In this document: positions 46,861 through 58,785 of the stretch, piece after piece
Layout: the number at the start of each line of letters is the position of its first letter
Position numbering within the stretch: position 1 is the first letter of the stretch
Assembly (NCBI GenBank): GCA_014058105.1
Contig: JACGCM010002220.1
Span: 124,001 to 188,000, forward strand
DNA: 64,000 nucleotides
Direction: 5' to 3'
Source: Kingdonia uniflora
Lineage: Eukaryota; Streptophyta; Magnoliopsida; Ranunculales; Circaeasteraceae
The notes under the pieces: model-generated
Databases searched by the model: none
What the model saw: only the letters and a program-made list of their open reading frames with translations
What the model was told of the DNA's origin: nothing
Translations under genes and position numbers: made by a program

Positions 46861-47027
46861 AAAAGGTCGTTCGAATGACTCTCAACCTCGTTTGAACGAC
46901 TTTACGATAATTGGTTTTCAGCCTTAAAAACATGACAATTCGTTCGAACAACATCCAAGCTCATTCGAACGACTTCGACAATATCAGTCTTCAACAATTC
47001 CATTCTTCACATTCGAGTTCACACCCT
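46861..47027 (-). repeat. Truncated 3' LTR of the same copia element
   Basis: Matches 51166-51330 of the other LTR, including CTCAACCTCG, CTTTACGATAATTG and TTCCATTCTTCACATTCGAG. It starts abruptly at the NLR junction. Confidence 0.82.
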
Positions 47028-48905
47028 ATAATCTCCCACTTGAAATCGAATCCCGTAACCCATCTCCAGATCTCCAAATGAATTTCTCGCACTACCCGGA
47101 CCTTCAATCATTAAGTCCTACATACGAAATTTCTTAATCTTTAACAAATCTCCCACTTGAAATTTGAAATGTGAGGTTCTCGTAACCTCACCTATCTTCA
47201 AAGCAACCACATTTGTAACTGTGTCAAACTGAACTCTTCACACCAAAAGCTATCGTACCACACAAAACCATGTGATAATGTTTTCAACATTTTTCAACAA
47301 AAAATTCAAAAACATGCCCTTGCAAACTTCCAAAGCTGCACCGTACTTATGCCTTTGCATTCAATGATGCAATTTACCATTATCATCTCGATACCCAAGT
47401 AGCTTCAGTTTAACACCACGAAACTGTAGTCCTTTTCATATCACTAACGTACTTCATCATCATAAGTAAACACAACCCTGCAAGCTGAACACGAAGCACA
47501 CCATAGCTATGAGCTATAACCAAGTCTTCTTCGAATGCATAAGATTTATTATCAACGTCTCACAGCTCCCACTTCATGAGAAAACTCTGGTTTCATGTAA
47601 ACAATGACATACATTAGCAAATAAATCATCAATGAGTTTAGACATACCTCGATATGCACTCATATTACATTACATAGCCAAACAAATACGTGTCTCAAGC
47701 TTGAAGTAACGACAAATAGTGCGCTGCCAAATAACACTCCAACCAGTCTTAATGTACTATGTCAATAGCAACTTTTACTTCACATTCTTCCTGCTGAACT
47801 ATACCATATGCACAAGGATTAGCCAATCCATCGGTCCAACCCTTTATTGAGATAACCATTCCCACGACTCTTCAATCTCACCCATGCTAAAACTTGCATA
47901 CGCAACTAGCATATTATCCATACTCTAAGAACGAATGATTCATGAGTTCTCCAAAAACTCATAACATCAACAATGGTCTCTGTGGAATTTCATAAATCTA
48001 CCAATAATATAATCATATATAATATCGAGCCCCGTCGTTTCGGTGTATATCTCAGACAAGCATATGAGCTCTCATGTATGAGCCTCCATGATACAACTTC
48101 ACCAAGTAACTATGTATCCATGTAGCCGACTTACATACCTATCTTCAAAAAGATCAATCATGAAGAATTTTTATTTCGTATCAAGTATCACTAGATCCAA
48201 AAAAACAAAGCCACCACCATACAAATAGCTTCACAACCGGTAAACCAAAATATCTTGATATAAACACCTGTTTCTTCTTGAAAGCATTTTACCACAAGTT
48301 TCAGCTTGAACTGCTTGAACAAACTTGTCCTTGTTTAACTTGTAAACAAACTTGTGAAGTAAAGAGTTTTACCACTGGTAATAAGATTACATCCTAAACC
48401 CGATATGACGATTGAGATCCCATCTCATCATCATCAATGACAAGCTCCCACTTGCCCATGACCTCACCTTGTAAAGCTACCTAGTAGTCATCACCAATAC
48501 CGGCTAGCCACAAACAAAGTCGAGAGTAATGATTACGGGCTGCAGGTCTCGAAACCTTAATTCTTCTTTTCATTATTATCGGAGGAGTATACAATTTTCG
48601 TTGAACCTTTTCAACCAATGGTTCCAACACTATCTCTGCAGAGATTTTTACATACTCACATGACCCTGATAAATCCACTTTTCGGTCCACTTATCCATGT
48701 CTTTGCAAAAGAAATCATCATTGAATATTACATAAATAAGTTTGATAATTTTTCGATTCTTGGCATCACAAAATCGATCACCAAAATCATCACAAACATA
48801 TCTAATGAATATGAACAAACTAGACATATAATCTAGTAATGATCTACTACTAGAATAGACAAAAGAAGTATAAATGATTACCTCCTTTTTCATCCAAGTG
48901 ATCTT
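47028..48905. other. Degenerate interior of the minus-strand copia element
   Basis: 1.9 kb between the left LTR and the integrase remnants, where RT and RNase H would be expected. I find no copia motif in any frame. A second TCTCCCACTTGAAAT phrase at about 47151, like the one at 47030, suggests a duplicated polypurine region. Confidence 0.5.
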
Positions 48906-49530
48906 TTATAATAGTCTAAGATCCAATGCATACCAAGACTCTATATCAAATGCCAAAACTGCCGAATCCGCCCAAAACTGCTTTGATAACTCGATGAAAC
49001 ATCTCATACTTCGCATCCTTTTAGTAATCTCACGGATCACACTTTCAGCCATACCAAACTCTCGTGGTATTATTGGAATCTTCTCAAGATTTTCAATCCC
49101 AATAGATGCTTTATCTATAACAAACTCAGCACAACAAAATTGATCACCATCACTGTTAGACCCAAGATTGGTTATTCCAGACGAGAGTTTGGTGCACATT
49201 TCTTGAAGAATGAAACAGATTGGTTTGATGTCTTCGCTAGATGGAAATCTTGGGTTGAGATAACCAATCCGTTTCATTCTTCAAGAAATGTACACCAAGC
49301 TCTCGTCTGGAATAGCCAATGAAAATATCAAAAACATAAAATCCCCCATTGGAACTAACTCTAGTCGATTCCCATACATCATCATATAAGTGGCTCGATC
49401 TTATATTCCATTTTCTTCTCTTTCTAGGAAACCCAACTTTCTTTTGCTTCACCAAGACAATGTCTTTACAAAAGAAGAAATCTTTCAATTTTAACTTGTC
49501 AAGTATTCTCCTCGAGAATAATGCTTTCAT
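48906..49530 (-). pseudogene. Copia integrase remnant with inverted duplication
   Basis: The minus strand shows KALFSRRILDKLKLKDFFFC (zinc-binding end), KQKKVGF, YSRRELGVHFLKNETDW (core), then after a hairpin MAESVIREITKRMRSM and ELSKQFWADSA (late core). Between them the same core phrase occurs on the opposite strand (see the hairpin entry). Confidence 0.8.
49167..49320. repeat. 59-bp inverted repeat (hairpin) within copia integrase
   Basis: Arms 49167-49225 and 49262-49320 are reverse complements with four mismatches and a 36-bp loop. Both arms encode the phrase YSRRE(F/L)G(A/V)HFLKNETDW, on opposite strands. Confidence 0.93.
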
Positions 49531-50073
49531 CTAAATGTTAACGTGACCAAGTTTCTCGTGCCATGCTCTAGAGTCTACCATCGAAGTAACAACACCAATA
49601 ATCTCCTCATTAACGTTACACGTCTCTAAGTACGCATTTTGTCTTTTGTCCCAAGATAAATAAATAGCCTCCTTCATGATCTCAAAAACATCATCGTCAA
49701 AGGTAGCCAAAAGACCCAAGTCTAATAGTTGGCTTGAAAATATATTTCTAGCCATACTAGATACATATTGTACCATGTCCGAACTTAACGAATTATCATT
49801 CGTTAATGAAATCCGAACATCTTCATTATCTATTATGTGATAACACTCATCATAGCTAGACAATTCACTTTTACCCGACGTATTTTCTAATGGAGCAACC
49901 AAGTCTAACCTCAACTTTTTATAAACACCATAAGACAACCACCATAACTCATCCCGAGTACCATGAATCACATTACATAGTTTATCCCGAATATCATAAG
50001 TCATATCAACCAAATCATTAGAAATAAGATTGGAGGCACTATTAGAATTTTTACCTTCCCCGGAGAAAGTCAT
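49531..50073 (-). pseudogene. Copia protease/GAG-pre-integrase remnant
   Basis: A 180-codon frame ends with AWHEKLGHVNI, the GAG-pre-integrase signature. The preceding acidic, serine-rich part is not assigned. Confidence 0.75.
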
Positions 50074-50394
50074 CGAACGTCTCTTTACAGATCTTTTCTT
50101 CTTTGTTGATCTACAATCTTCCTTCTTATGACCAACTTTACTGTAATTCCAACAATTATCTCGTTGATTGCAATTCCATACCTTTATGCGCCTTTTGCTT
50201 TTATTCTTAATATGTGAAACTCTCTTTCATCTAACTTCAACATCCGAGTAATTACTCGATATTAACAACGAAGCTCTAAAAAGTATTACATGAGAATCAT
50301 CACCAAAGACTTCTACCACATCACTGAAAGTAACCCGCTTACGAGAATTTGAAGCACTGGTAACACATTTCTGAGAATTTAAATCACTCAAAGT

Positions 50395-50688
50395 TTATTC
50401 AAACATCTTTGATAGTTTGTCCATCATCTCTAACACGATATTCACTTTAGGCAATTTAGAAGAAATAGAACTTGAGAGTGTTGAATGAACTTTACCAAAA
50501 ACATCTTGATCTAAAAACTCCCACTCCAAACAATCCATATCAGCCGGCTTCGTCGAAATTCCTCCTTGAAGAAAATCACGATCCTTCACATATAGAAAAT
50601 CCTTTCCTTGCATCTTCCAAATCCTAAATTTCAATCCATTAAATTCATTAATTTCTAATTTCTCCATATTGGCCATCACTATAATCAC
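50395..50688 (-). pseudogene. Copia Gag N-terminal remnant
   Basis: 97 codons starting near the primer-binding site, with LEINEFNGLKFRIWKMQGKD and WEFLDQDVFGKVHSTLSSSI, the standard copia Gag N-terminus. It stops early. Confidence 0.82.
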
Positions 50689-50716
50689 ACAAGCCCTAAC
50701 CTTACGCTCTGATACC

Positions 50717-51336
50717 TGTTGTTAAGAATCAGGGTAGCTAATCCCAATCCCTTGTCCAAGAAGGATAAATAAAAATACTAATAAGAAATTATACAAAAGC
50801 AATAACACAATAATTTACCCGGAGGAGGGAAGTGGAAAACCCTTACGGATAAAAAATCACTCCCCACGAACAATTCACTAATTAAAGATTATAGGTTACA
50901 ACAATCTCTCAAGCTTCTCAAGCTTTAATGGAGTCACTTCAAGCCCTAAGCTTTTCTTTAGAATTAAACTTACCAAGATAGACTAACAAAATAACCTAAG
51001 TCTCCTTTATATACTAGGGAACTAAAAATACAAGTAGAACGGATATCGAGGCAAACCCAACAACTCAAAATAACATCTAAAGAAAATCTACGCCAAGCTC
51101 GTTCGAACGGCATCCAATCCCGTTTGAACGACTTTGGCTCCTGGGCCAAAATTCCAGGAAGTTAGAAAATGGTCATTCAAATGACTCTCAACCTCGTCCA
51201 AATAACTTTACGATAATTGTTTTTCAGCCCTAGAAACATAACAACTCGTTCGAATGGCATCCAAGCTCGTTTGAACGACTTCGATAATATCAGTCTTCGA
51301 CAATTCCATTCTTCACATTCGAGTTCACACCCAACA
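50717..51336 (-). repeat. 5' LTR of the minus-strand copia element
   Basis: 620 bp, TG...CA on the minus strand. It contains TCGTTCGAACG-type palindromes near 51100, 51118, 51247 and 51272, each pair joined by a GCATCCAA-type spacer. Confidence 0.85.
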
Positions 51337-53009
51337 GAGATCCCTCGTGACCTGACTAATTTAATAAAATTAAGACATCTTGAAATAGATGAGGCTACAT
51401 GGATTGAAATGTCAGAAGAGGTGGGAAGACTTACTTCACTTTAAACATTGCCGATATTTAAAGTGGGGAAAGTCAAGGAACGTGTTGTGCCATCTCTGAG
51501 TTACAAGGTTTAAATCGCCTTAAACTATTGGAGATCACTGAACTGGAGAATGTGAAGAATAAAATGGATGCTGAGAAATCACATTTGAATGGGAAACCAA
51601 ATCTTTAAGATTTACGACTGTATTGGAATAGGGATGGGCACGTAAAAGATCATTTCAAAGGGAAACCAAAGATTCAAACTTTAAAATGAATTTTGAATAG
51701 TGACAATAACAGGGTTTACAATGATGTGGATGTGGCAAAAGGCCTCAAACCTCACCCACATTTAAATGTGTTAATGGTGGTAAACTTTATGGGTAACAAA
51801 ATTCCTACATGGCTGAGTCATTGGTAATTTCCAAATTTAATTAAAATATCACTATTGTTGTGCAAGAGATGTGAATATATTCCAGCCCTTGCGTCTTTCC
51901 CCTCTCTTAAAACTCTGAAGATAGAAAATATGAAAGCCTTGTAACGTCTTGGCAACTACTTAGACGAAGACATGATTATCGCTAATCGCGAAGAGGAGGG
52001 ATCAAGATTGAGAGGAGCAATTCCTAAACCTAGAGAACTCCACCTAGTTTCCTTGCCTAGTTTAGAAGAATGGGTAGAACAAGATGGATTGGCTAGCTTG
52101 CGCATATTGATCATCAGAGATTACTGTAAGTTGGTAAAAGTACGAAATTCATTTCCCAGTTTTCAGAATCTGCATGTCACAGAGAGCAATGCCATGACAG
52201 TAAATTCGGTGGCTGGCAATCTAACTTTCCTTTCTTATCTTCAGATAAAGGGAATTTTAGATCTTGCACTCTTGCCATAAGGTTTACTGCGCAATAATAA
52301 ATTTCTCCATTCTTTAATAATTATGGATTGCCCCAGGCTTCAATCTATCCCTTATAAGGAATTGAAGTGCTTAACATCCCTTAAGCGATTGACTATGAGC
52401 GGGTTCTCAAAGAAACAAATCTCTTTTCCTTTTCCAAATTATGAGAATCGTGGTGCTATCCTAGTCCAGCAGCATCTCTTAGCCCTTCAAGAACTGGAGC
52501 TTGTGGGTTGGTCTACGCTCACATCTTTACCTGATGGACTTCAATGTCTTACTACCCTAGAAAAACTAACAATCTCTTACTATCCTAAATGTCTTACATG
52601 GAAGAAAATGCCAAAGGATATGAGAAGATTTACTTTACTTCAAACATTGCCAACATTTAAAGTGGGTACGGTCAAGGGATGTGGTATCTGGGAGTTGCTA
52701 AATCTAAATCTTCTTGGAGATGCATTAGCTATTACTGAACTGGAGAACGTAGAGAATAGAATGAATGCCGAAAAAGCTAATTGAAAGGGATGACGAAGGT
52801 TCAAAATTTGCAACTAGAATGGAGTGGGGATATTCGTGAAAAGACTAATTTAGAACTGAAATGTAAGTTTAGAGACATACCTTGACATCAGAATAGTGAT
52901 GAAGGTGGGCATAAGAGTAGTGATGATGGCTTCGTTTACAATGATGGCGTGGTAGCAGAAGGCTTGCAACCTCACCTTGATTTGAAAGTTTTGGGGATTG
53001 TGAACTTCA
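51337..53009 (+). pseudogene. NLR piece 3: LRR region, with a second module starting
   Basis: LRR wording continues: EIPRDLTNLIKLRHLEIDEA, VGRLTSL, TLPIFKVGKV, ITELENVKNKMDAEKSHLNG, LHLVSLPSLEEWVEQDGLAS, CPRLQSIPYKELKCLTSLKR, QHLLALQELELVGWSTLTSL. At about 52600 the early-LRR block starts again (MPKDMRRFTLLQTLPTFKVG, ITELENVENRMNAEKAN), so an LRR module is duplicated. Longest open frames are 51972-52280 and 52323-52784. Ends at LGIVNF, exactly at the short-LTR copia insertion. Confidence 0.88.
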
Positions 53010-53155
53010 TGTAGAAATAGATTAGATAGGGAAAAATATTATTATTGAATTAATAATTTAGTTTACATCATACTCTATATATTGGAAAGAGATAGTAAAC
53101 TACTTCTATGAATAACCAATGTGGGACTAAAATAACATAAAATAGCCTTGCTAAT

Positions 53156-54560
53156 ACTCCTTTTCAAGCTGGAGTATGAATATCGCACATGCCAAGTTTG
53201 GACAAAACATATAATAATGATCTACTACTAACGGCCTTCGTGAGAAAATCTGCAAGCTGCTGCGAAGTAGAAACATAGAGAGTCTGAATTTTTCTTGATT
53301 TAAGCTTCCCATGCAGAAAGTACCGATCAACCTCAATATGCCTGGTACGATCATGTTACACCGAATTAGCCAAAATGTTAATAGCAGATTTGTTGTCACG
53401 ATAGAGGGTCATAGGAAGAGGGGCCGATAACCGAAGCTTTTGTAGAAGATTCTTAAGCCATATTAACTCACAAATACCTTGAGTCATGGCCATGTACTCA
53501 GCTTTTGCACTGGACTTGGAAATAACATCTTGTTTCTTACTCTGCCATGTAACCAAGTTACCACCAATAGTGGTACAATACCCAGAAGTGGAGCGACGAT
53601 CAAATAATGAACATCCATAGTCAGTATCAATCCAAGCCTCGACTCAAGAATGACCAAGATCTTGAAATGAAATGCCATGACCAGGACACCCCTTGAGATA
53701 CCGAAGAACACGAATAACTTCCTGGAGATGGGGATGACGCGGCTTGTGCATAAACTGACTAAGAACTCCAACAACATATGCAATATTAGGATGGGTAAGA
53801 GAAAGATCCCAGAAGCCACTAGTACTTCCCAATGTCCCCTAATAACTCCCCTCAAAGTCGACCAAGCGATGATTCAGTTCTAGAGGTATATTAGCAGGAT
53901 GACACACAAGCTGTCCTGAAGCAGAGAGAAGATCATGAATGTACTTTCTCTGAGAGATAAAAATATTAGAACTAGAACGAGCAACTTTAATCCCAAGGAA
54001 ATAACGCAAGGGACCGAGATCCTTTACCATAGAGATAAGATTTTAGGTCTCTAATACACTGAATATTATCTTCTGTAATAATAATATCGTCAACATAGAC
54101 AAGCAATGCAACAATCTTCCTACCAGAATGTCGAAGAAACAAAGTATGGTCAGTACTACTAGGAACATAACCAAAATCAATCATAGCGGTACCAAATATA
54201 TCAGCCCAAGTACGAGGAGACTGCTTAAGCCCATAAATAGACTTTTTTAGCTTACAAACCATGCCAGAAGCAGAAGCGGGACATAAATCTGGAGGTGGAG
54301 ACATATATACCTCTTCCTCCAATATTCCATTCAAAAAGACATTCTTCACATCCATCTGGAAAAGGGGCCAAGATTTTGACTGAGCAATAAAAAGATGACT
54401 CGAATAGTATTCATCTTGGCCACAGGAGCAAACGTCTCCTGATAATCAACGTCATGTATCTGTGCATACCCCTTGGCAACTAACCGAGCCTTGTACCTCC
54501 TTACCGTTCCTTCTAGATTTTCTTTAACCATAAATACTCATTTGCATCTGACTGATGTAC
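53156..54560 (-). pseudogene. Copia RT and RNase H remnant
   Basis: Minus-strand pieces read [20 protein letters not shown] (54346-54531), [42 protein letters not shown] (active site, 53987-54355), LGPLRYFLGIKVARSS, and RNase H WQSKKQDVISKSSAKAEYMA with LYRDNKSAINI. Each motif is intact but frames change and stops occur. Confidence 0.9.
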
Positions 54561-54615
54561 GCCTAGGGGGGGGGAGAGAATCCAATGCATATAATTCTTC
54601 CAACATCGTAGCCTT

Positions 54616-55800
54616 CTAATGAGGTTTGGCTAACGCATCTGCCACTGTACGTGGTATATCAACCAAAGAGGGAGAAGCTAGAAAAGCTCTATAAGTAGGA
54701 GATAAATGATGATCTGAAGTATAATCAATAATAGAATAAACTATTGTATCTAGATATTTATCAGGCTTCCCTGTATTACGCTTATCTTTCCAAATAGCAA
54801 TTGGTCTATCATCATCATTATGAGAAATAGGTAAATCATCATTAGTAGTAACTGGTATAGAAGCGGCAGGAGAAGGCTCAATACTTGATAAAGGTGAATC
54901 GATGGCAGGTGGCAGACTTGGAGCTACAGAGGATGTTTGGCAATCTGGTGTAGGAGGCTGGCGTCCTAGATATCTCAAGTATAGACCTGTAAAAGACGTG
55001 AAACTAAAGGTAAAACTAAAGGTGGGATTGCAGACTCACAGGGAACACTCAACGGAAGTAGATCTGAAGGAGGTGATAATAAATCTTCTAAAGATAGAAG
55101 ACAAACTGGAAAATACTCCCCCTGAGAGAGAATACCGCCCATAAAGAACATAACATGATCAAAGAAAGTAACGTCCATAGTGGTGAAATAATGTTGGGAT
55201 GAAGGATGTAAGCACCTATAACCCTTCTGAGCATGCGAATAGCCCAGGAATACACATTTTAAGGCACGAAGATCTAGTTTAGAGTTGACCTAATGACTTG
55301 GACAAAACATACACACCTAAAAACATGAGGTGGAATTTGAAAAACTGAACGATCAGGATAAAGAATAGAATACACGGTGTGAAAACCAAGAACTCGAGAC
55401 GGAGAGCAGTTGATAAGAAATACCTTTCCGATTGGCATTCATGCCGTAAGAACAGTGTTAGACCAAAAATGTGAAGGGACATTCATGCCAATTGACATAG
55501 CACAAGCAAGCTCAAGAATATGATAATTTTTCCTTTCCGATTTACCATTTTGCTGCAGAGTTTTTGTATTAGAGGTTTGATGCTCAACGCCATTAACATT
55601 GCAGAATTAGCGAAGACCTTGGGACATAAATACTCCACCTTGATCAGAATGAAAAACTTTAATAGTTTTCCCAAACTGAGTACGAACCATTGCGGTGAAT
55701 GTCTAGAAAATAGATGTGTCCATCCAGGAAATAAAGACCACCTTCTTCGCGTCCACTGCCAATCATCTTTCGTGATACCAGATCCTAAAAAATAATATAA
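54616..55800 (-). pseudogene. Copia integrase and integrase-RT linker remnant
   Basis: The linker (54616-54978) is Ser/Pro/Asp-rich as usual. The 55100-55800 stretch holds broken integrase C-terminal wording, including the region around FDHVMFF. The core is hard to follow, with many stops. Confidence 0.6.
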
Positions 55801-56269
55801 TCAGGAAATAAGGTTATACTGTTGTTTTTATTTATGGTAATTTTACTAACGTAAAGATGATTAGTATCCAACTGAGACACATGAAGGACATCAGGTAAAG
55901 AAAGAAAATATGTAATCGGGATACAACTTGTCCCTATAATAGGAGTCTTAGTTCTATTGGCAAGACAAATAGTCCTTCGTCATGAACTAGAAGCATAATA
56001 CTGAAAAATAGAAGACATACCAGTCATATTATCAGTTGTACCAGTGTTAGCAATCCAAGGCGATGTCGGAGATGCAAAAATACTATTTGCAGATGCGAAG
56101 TTACCTACATGAGAAGCTATCGGTGTGGAAAACATAGAGAGAAGTTGTCAGAACCTGTTGATTTCATCATGAGAGAGAGCACTAAAGGCCAAAGAATCTG
56201 GCATACTAGAGTCGGCAGATAAGTGTACTAAGGAATGAGATGGGCGGGGTTGATAACCCGCAGGACGAC

Positions 56270-57189
56270 CGTGTAAAGCATGATAAGATGTCCCCACTTA
56301 CCACAATAATGACATTTTTTCCTCGGGGGGGGGGGGGGCAAGAGTTACCGGATGCCGCTGGTAACTGAGAAAGTCTAGGTTATGATGTATGTGAAGTTTG
56401 TGAAGAAACTAACAGTGGTCCCGGATAAGTATATTGAATAGCCATATCAAAAGCCTCCGAAGGGATCCCGGAGATAGGTGGCATAGGTGACCGGCGACTC
56501 TGATCAGAGAGATAATATACGTGTGTCTCTTCAAGAGTTAGGAAAGGAGTCATGTCAAGTAGATAAACTCTTGCATGCCTAAAGTCGGGATTGAGCCCTG
56601 TAAGGAACTGAAATACCCGAGTCTTCTCCATAATCTTTACATAAATCTTTGTTGTCGTATATGGAATATGAACCTTTTCACTTGGTGCGCTAGCTGGCCA
56701 CTCGATGAAGCTATCATAATGATATAATCCTTCTTACCTCAATCGAAGTCTCGTATAATACATCCCCAAAGTCTAAGTACCCTGTTTTAAATTCCTAATC
56801 TTATTGGAAAGTTGAAAGATCCTAACATTATTCTCTCGCTGAGAATATACCTTACAAAGTGATTCCCAAATCAGATGCGCATTATTTGTGAATAAGTACC
56901 CAACAAAAATCGTCGGCAGCATAAATTTAATCAACCAAGTTCTCACCATTGAATCATCCGAGATTCACTTTCTATACTTCGGATCTAATTCTGCAGGTTT
57001 TTTTTCTGTGTCAAGAAGAAACCCTATCTTTCCACGGCCACCAACAAATAATTTCACGGAATGTCCCCATCGAACATAATTCCAGCCATCTAATAGCTGT
57101 GATGTAATCTTCATATTCGAATTATCATGAACAGAGTTGAAGGACTTGACATCTTCACTCGTTCTAATCGAAGAAATGGTCAAACTCAA
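56270..57189 (-). pseudogene. Copia Gag remnant
   Basis: 57189 downward: KITSQLLDGWNYVRWGHSVK and VGGRGKIGFL (Gag N-terminus). 56380-56631: VFQFLTGLNPDFRHARVYLL and TPFLTLEETHVYYLSDQSRR (UBN2 region). A CCHC-like CHYCGKWGHL follows near 56300, next to a run of 14 G residues that may hide a sequencing error. Confidence 0.85.
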
Positions 57190-57585
57190 ACTTGACTCGT
57201 CACCAATAGCTATCGCGATCGATTACCTCAAATAAACCAAACATATCTAAGATTCAAATCAACATCTATAGCATCTCGCGACTGGATCCAAAAAGCTATT
57301 TTTTTTGTAGAAGCTTTGGTTGCGATCGAAACAACGTTACCAGAGAAACAGTGATAATCGTTATTCTTTAAAGCATAGGAGAGAGAGAGCAACAACGTGA
57401 ATCAAACCAATATGAACGAAACTCGCTCCGATACCATGTAAAAATAGATTAGAGAAAAAAAAATATTATTATTGAATTAATAATTTAGGCTACATCATAC
57501 TTTCTATATATAGGAGAGAGATAGTAAACTACTTCTATGAATAACCAATGTGGGACTAAAATAACATAAAATAGCCTTGCTAATA

Positions 57586-58740
57586 CTTCAAAGGTAGTGA
57601 AATGTCTAAATGGCTGAATCATTCACTGCTACCGAATTTACTTGAAATCTCACTATCGTATTGTAAGAGATGTAAATATCTTTTAACCCAGGGGTATTCT
57701 TCCTCTATTAAAATTATCAGGCTAGAACAAATGCAAGAATTAAAACATCTTGGTAAGAGTTCTACAGAGGCACAAGTACCACAAGTCGCGAAGAAGTAAA
57801 ATCAAGCTGAGGTGGTTAGATAGCAGTATTCCCTTTACTTGAAGAACTCAACCTAGTTTCTTTGCCTAGCTTAGAAGAATGGGTAGAGCTAGAAGAATTT
57901 CTTTCCTTAGAGGTATTGAACATCAAACATTGCCATAAGTTGATAACCACCCCAAACTTATTTCCCCTTCTTCGCACATTGTATATTTTGGAAGTAATAT
58001 AATTGCAGTATAGTCGGTGACGGGCAACCTAAATTCTCTGACCTATCTTCAGATAGAGCAAATTTTAAATCTTTCATCTCTGCCGCAAGGTTTATTGCAT
58101 AACAATAAATATCTCCAATGTTTAAGAATTTTGGATTATTCAATTTCAATCTTTTTTGTACATAGAATACGAGCTGCGTAGCGCGACAGCGAGTGTGGCA
58201 GTGAAAAAAAAAATAAAAAAAACCGTGGAGGGGTGGTCCTCCGCGCTTAGCGATTGATCTAACCATCGCGTGGTGCCGACGGATTCACCAGGTCAGTCGG
58301 GGGCCTGCGGGTCCAACGCGCGGGGAAGCTGGATATGAAAGTACGATATAGACGAGAGGGATCAAGTCCCTCCTTTCTGAACTGATAGAAGCATGGTGTC
58401 ATTCGGTCGAGCAACATCTCTTAGCCCTCAAAATTGGGAGATTGGGGGTTTATCTACGCTCACATCTTTTGCCTGATAGACGTCAATATCTTACTACCCA
58501 TCGAGAATTAACATTTTTTCTTTTCAAATTGCGGGTTTTGCCTGCATGGTTTGGAGACTTTTGTCCACTTCACGTTCTATATGATTGAGAAATGCAAAAA
58601 GTTAACATCTAACCTTCTAAGGAAGAGATGGATTCACCAAACTACGAAGGTTTGAAAATTTTTTACTGCCCACTTTTGAATCTTTTGCTCAGGACTCTAT
58701 TGTATTGAGTGACATAGCTATCCCACATTCCATATAGTTC
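57586..58740 (+). pseudogene. NLR piece 4: second LRR module and C-terminal end
   Basis: KGSEMSKWLNHSLLPNLLEI and LSYCKRCKYL open the piece, matching the equivalent part of the first module (FPNLIKISLLLCKRCEYI). LVSLPSLEEWVE-like wording is at about 57860. After a GC-rich interruption (58153-58415), QHLLAL and STLTSFA-like wording returns. A probable end resembling ED-SIV-SDIAIPHSI lies near 58700-58740. Many stops. Confidence 0.8.
58153..58415. other. GC-rich 260-bp insertion in the second LRR module
   Basis: The paralogous module at 52330-52475 lacks this segment. It is markedly GC-rich compared with its surroundings (for example GTCGGGGGCCTGCGGG), has an A-rich tract at 58204-58222 and a box-B-like GATCAAGTCCC at about 58360. 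It could be a SINE or other small retroposon; no terminal repeat or TSD is clear. Confidence 0.5.
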
Positions 58741-58785
58741 AATCGTGGAACTTTTTTTGACCTCTCCTGGACATCAAATGTTGGG

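Larger units (their letters stand above)
46861..51336 (-). mobile_element. Ty1/copia element in the NLR, minus strand, 3' LTR truncated
   Basis: The 5' LTR is on the right (50717-51336, minus-strand start TGTTGGGTGTGAAC). The primer-binding site GGTATCAGAGCG (50705-50716) adjoins it. A left LTR piece (46861-47027) matches the right LTR's outer 170 bp only. The NLR flanks do not join seamlessly: several LRR residues between LPDSVG and EIPRDLTNLI are lost, so the insertion was followed by a deletion at its left edge. The interior retains gag, GAG-pre-integrase and integrase remnants; RT is not recognisable. Confidence 0.85.
53010..57585 (-). mobile_element. Ty1/copia element with short LTRs in the NLR, minus strand
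   Basis: LTRs 53010-53156 (147 bp) and 57437-57585 (149 bp) are nearly identical. The flanks carry the 5-bp target duplication CTTCA (53005-53009 and 57586-57590). The primer-binding site TGGTATCGGAGC lies at about 57427-57438, just inside the right LTR, and the polypurine tract TTGAAAAGGAG at 53157-53167. Removing the element and one TSD joins the NLR reading as GIVNF|KGSEMSKWL. Coding remnants in element order: gag (56380-57189), knuckle (about 56300), integrase (about 55100-55800), RT (about 53650-54560), RNase H (about 53156-53560). Confidence 0.94.
41530..58740 (+). pseudogene. CC-NB-LRR (CNL) disease-resistance gene relic, split by three large insertions
   Basis: Exonic pieces occur in order at 41530-42155, 46122-46860, 51337-53009 and 57586-58740, separated by a CACTA element and two copia elements. 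They cover an Rx-type coiled coil, NB-ARC pieces, the MHD motif, many LRRs and a C-terminal end resembling the usual IAHIPYI tail. The 5' end (about the first 40 codons) is missing, the P-loop is deleted, and stops and frameshifts occur in every piece. In the family these proteins are cytosolic immune receptors with ATP-dependent switching. This copy cannot function. Removing the CACTA and short-LTR copia insertions restores continuous NLR wording, which shows that they landed in an existing gene. Confidence 0.92.
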
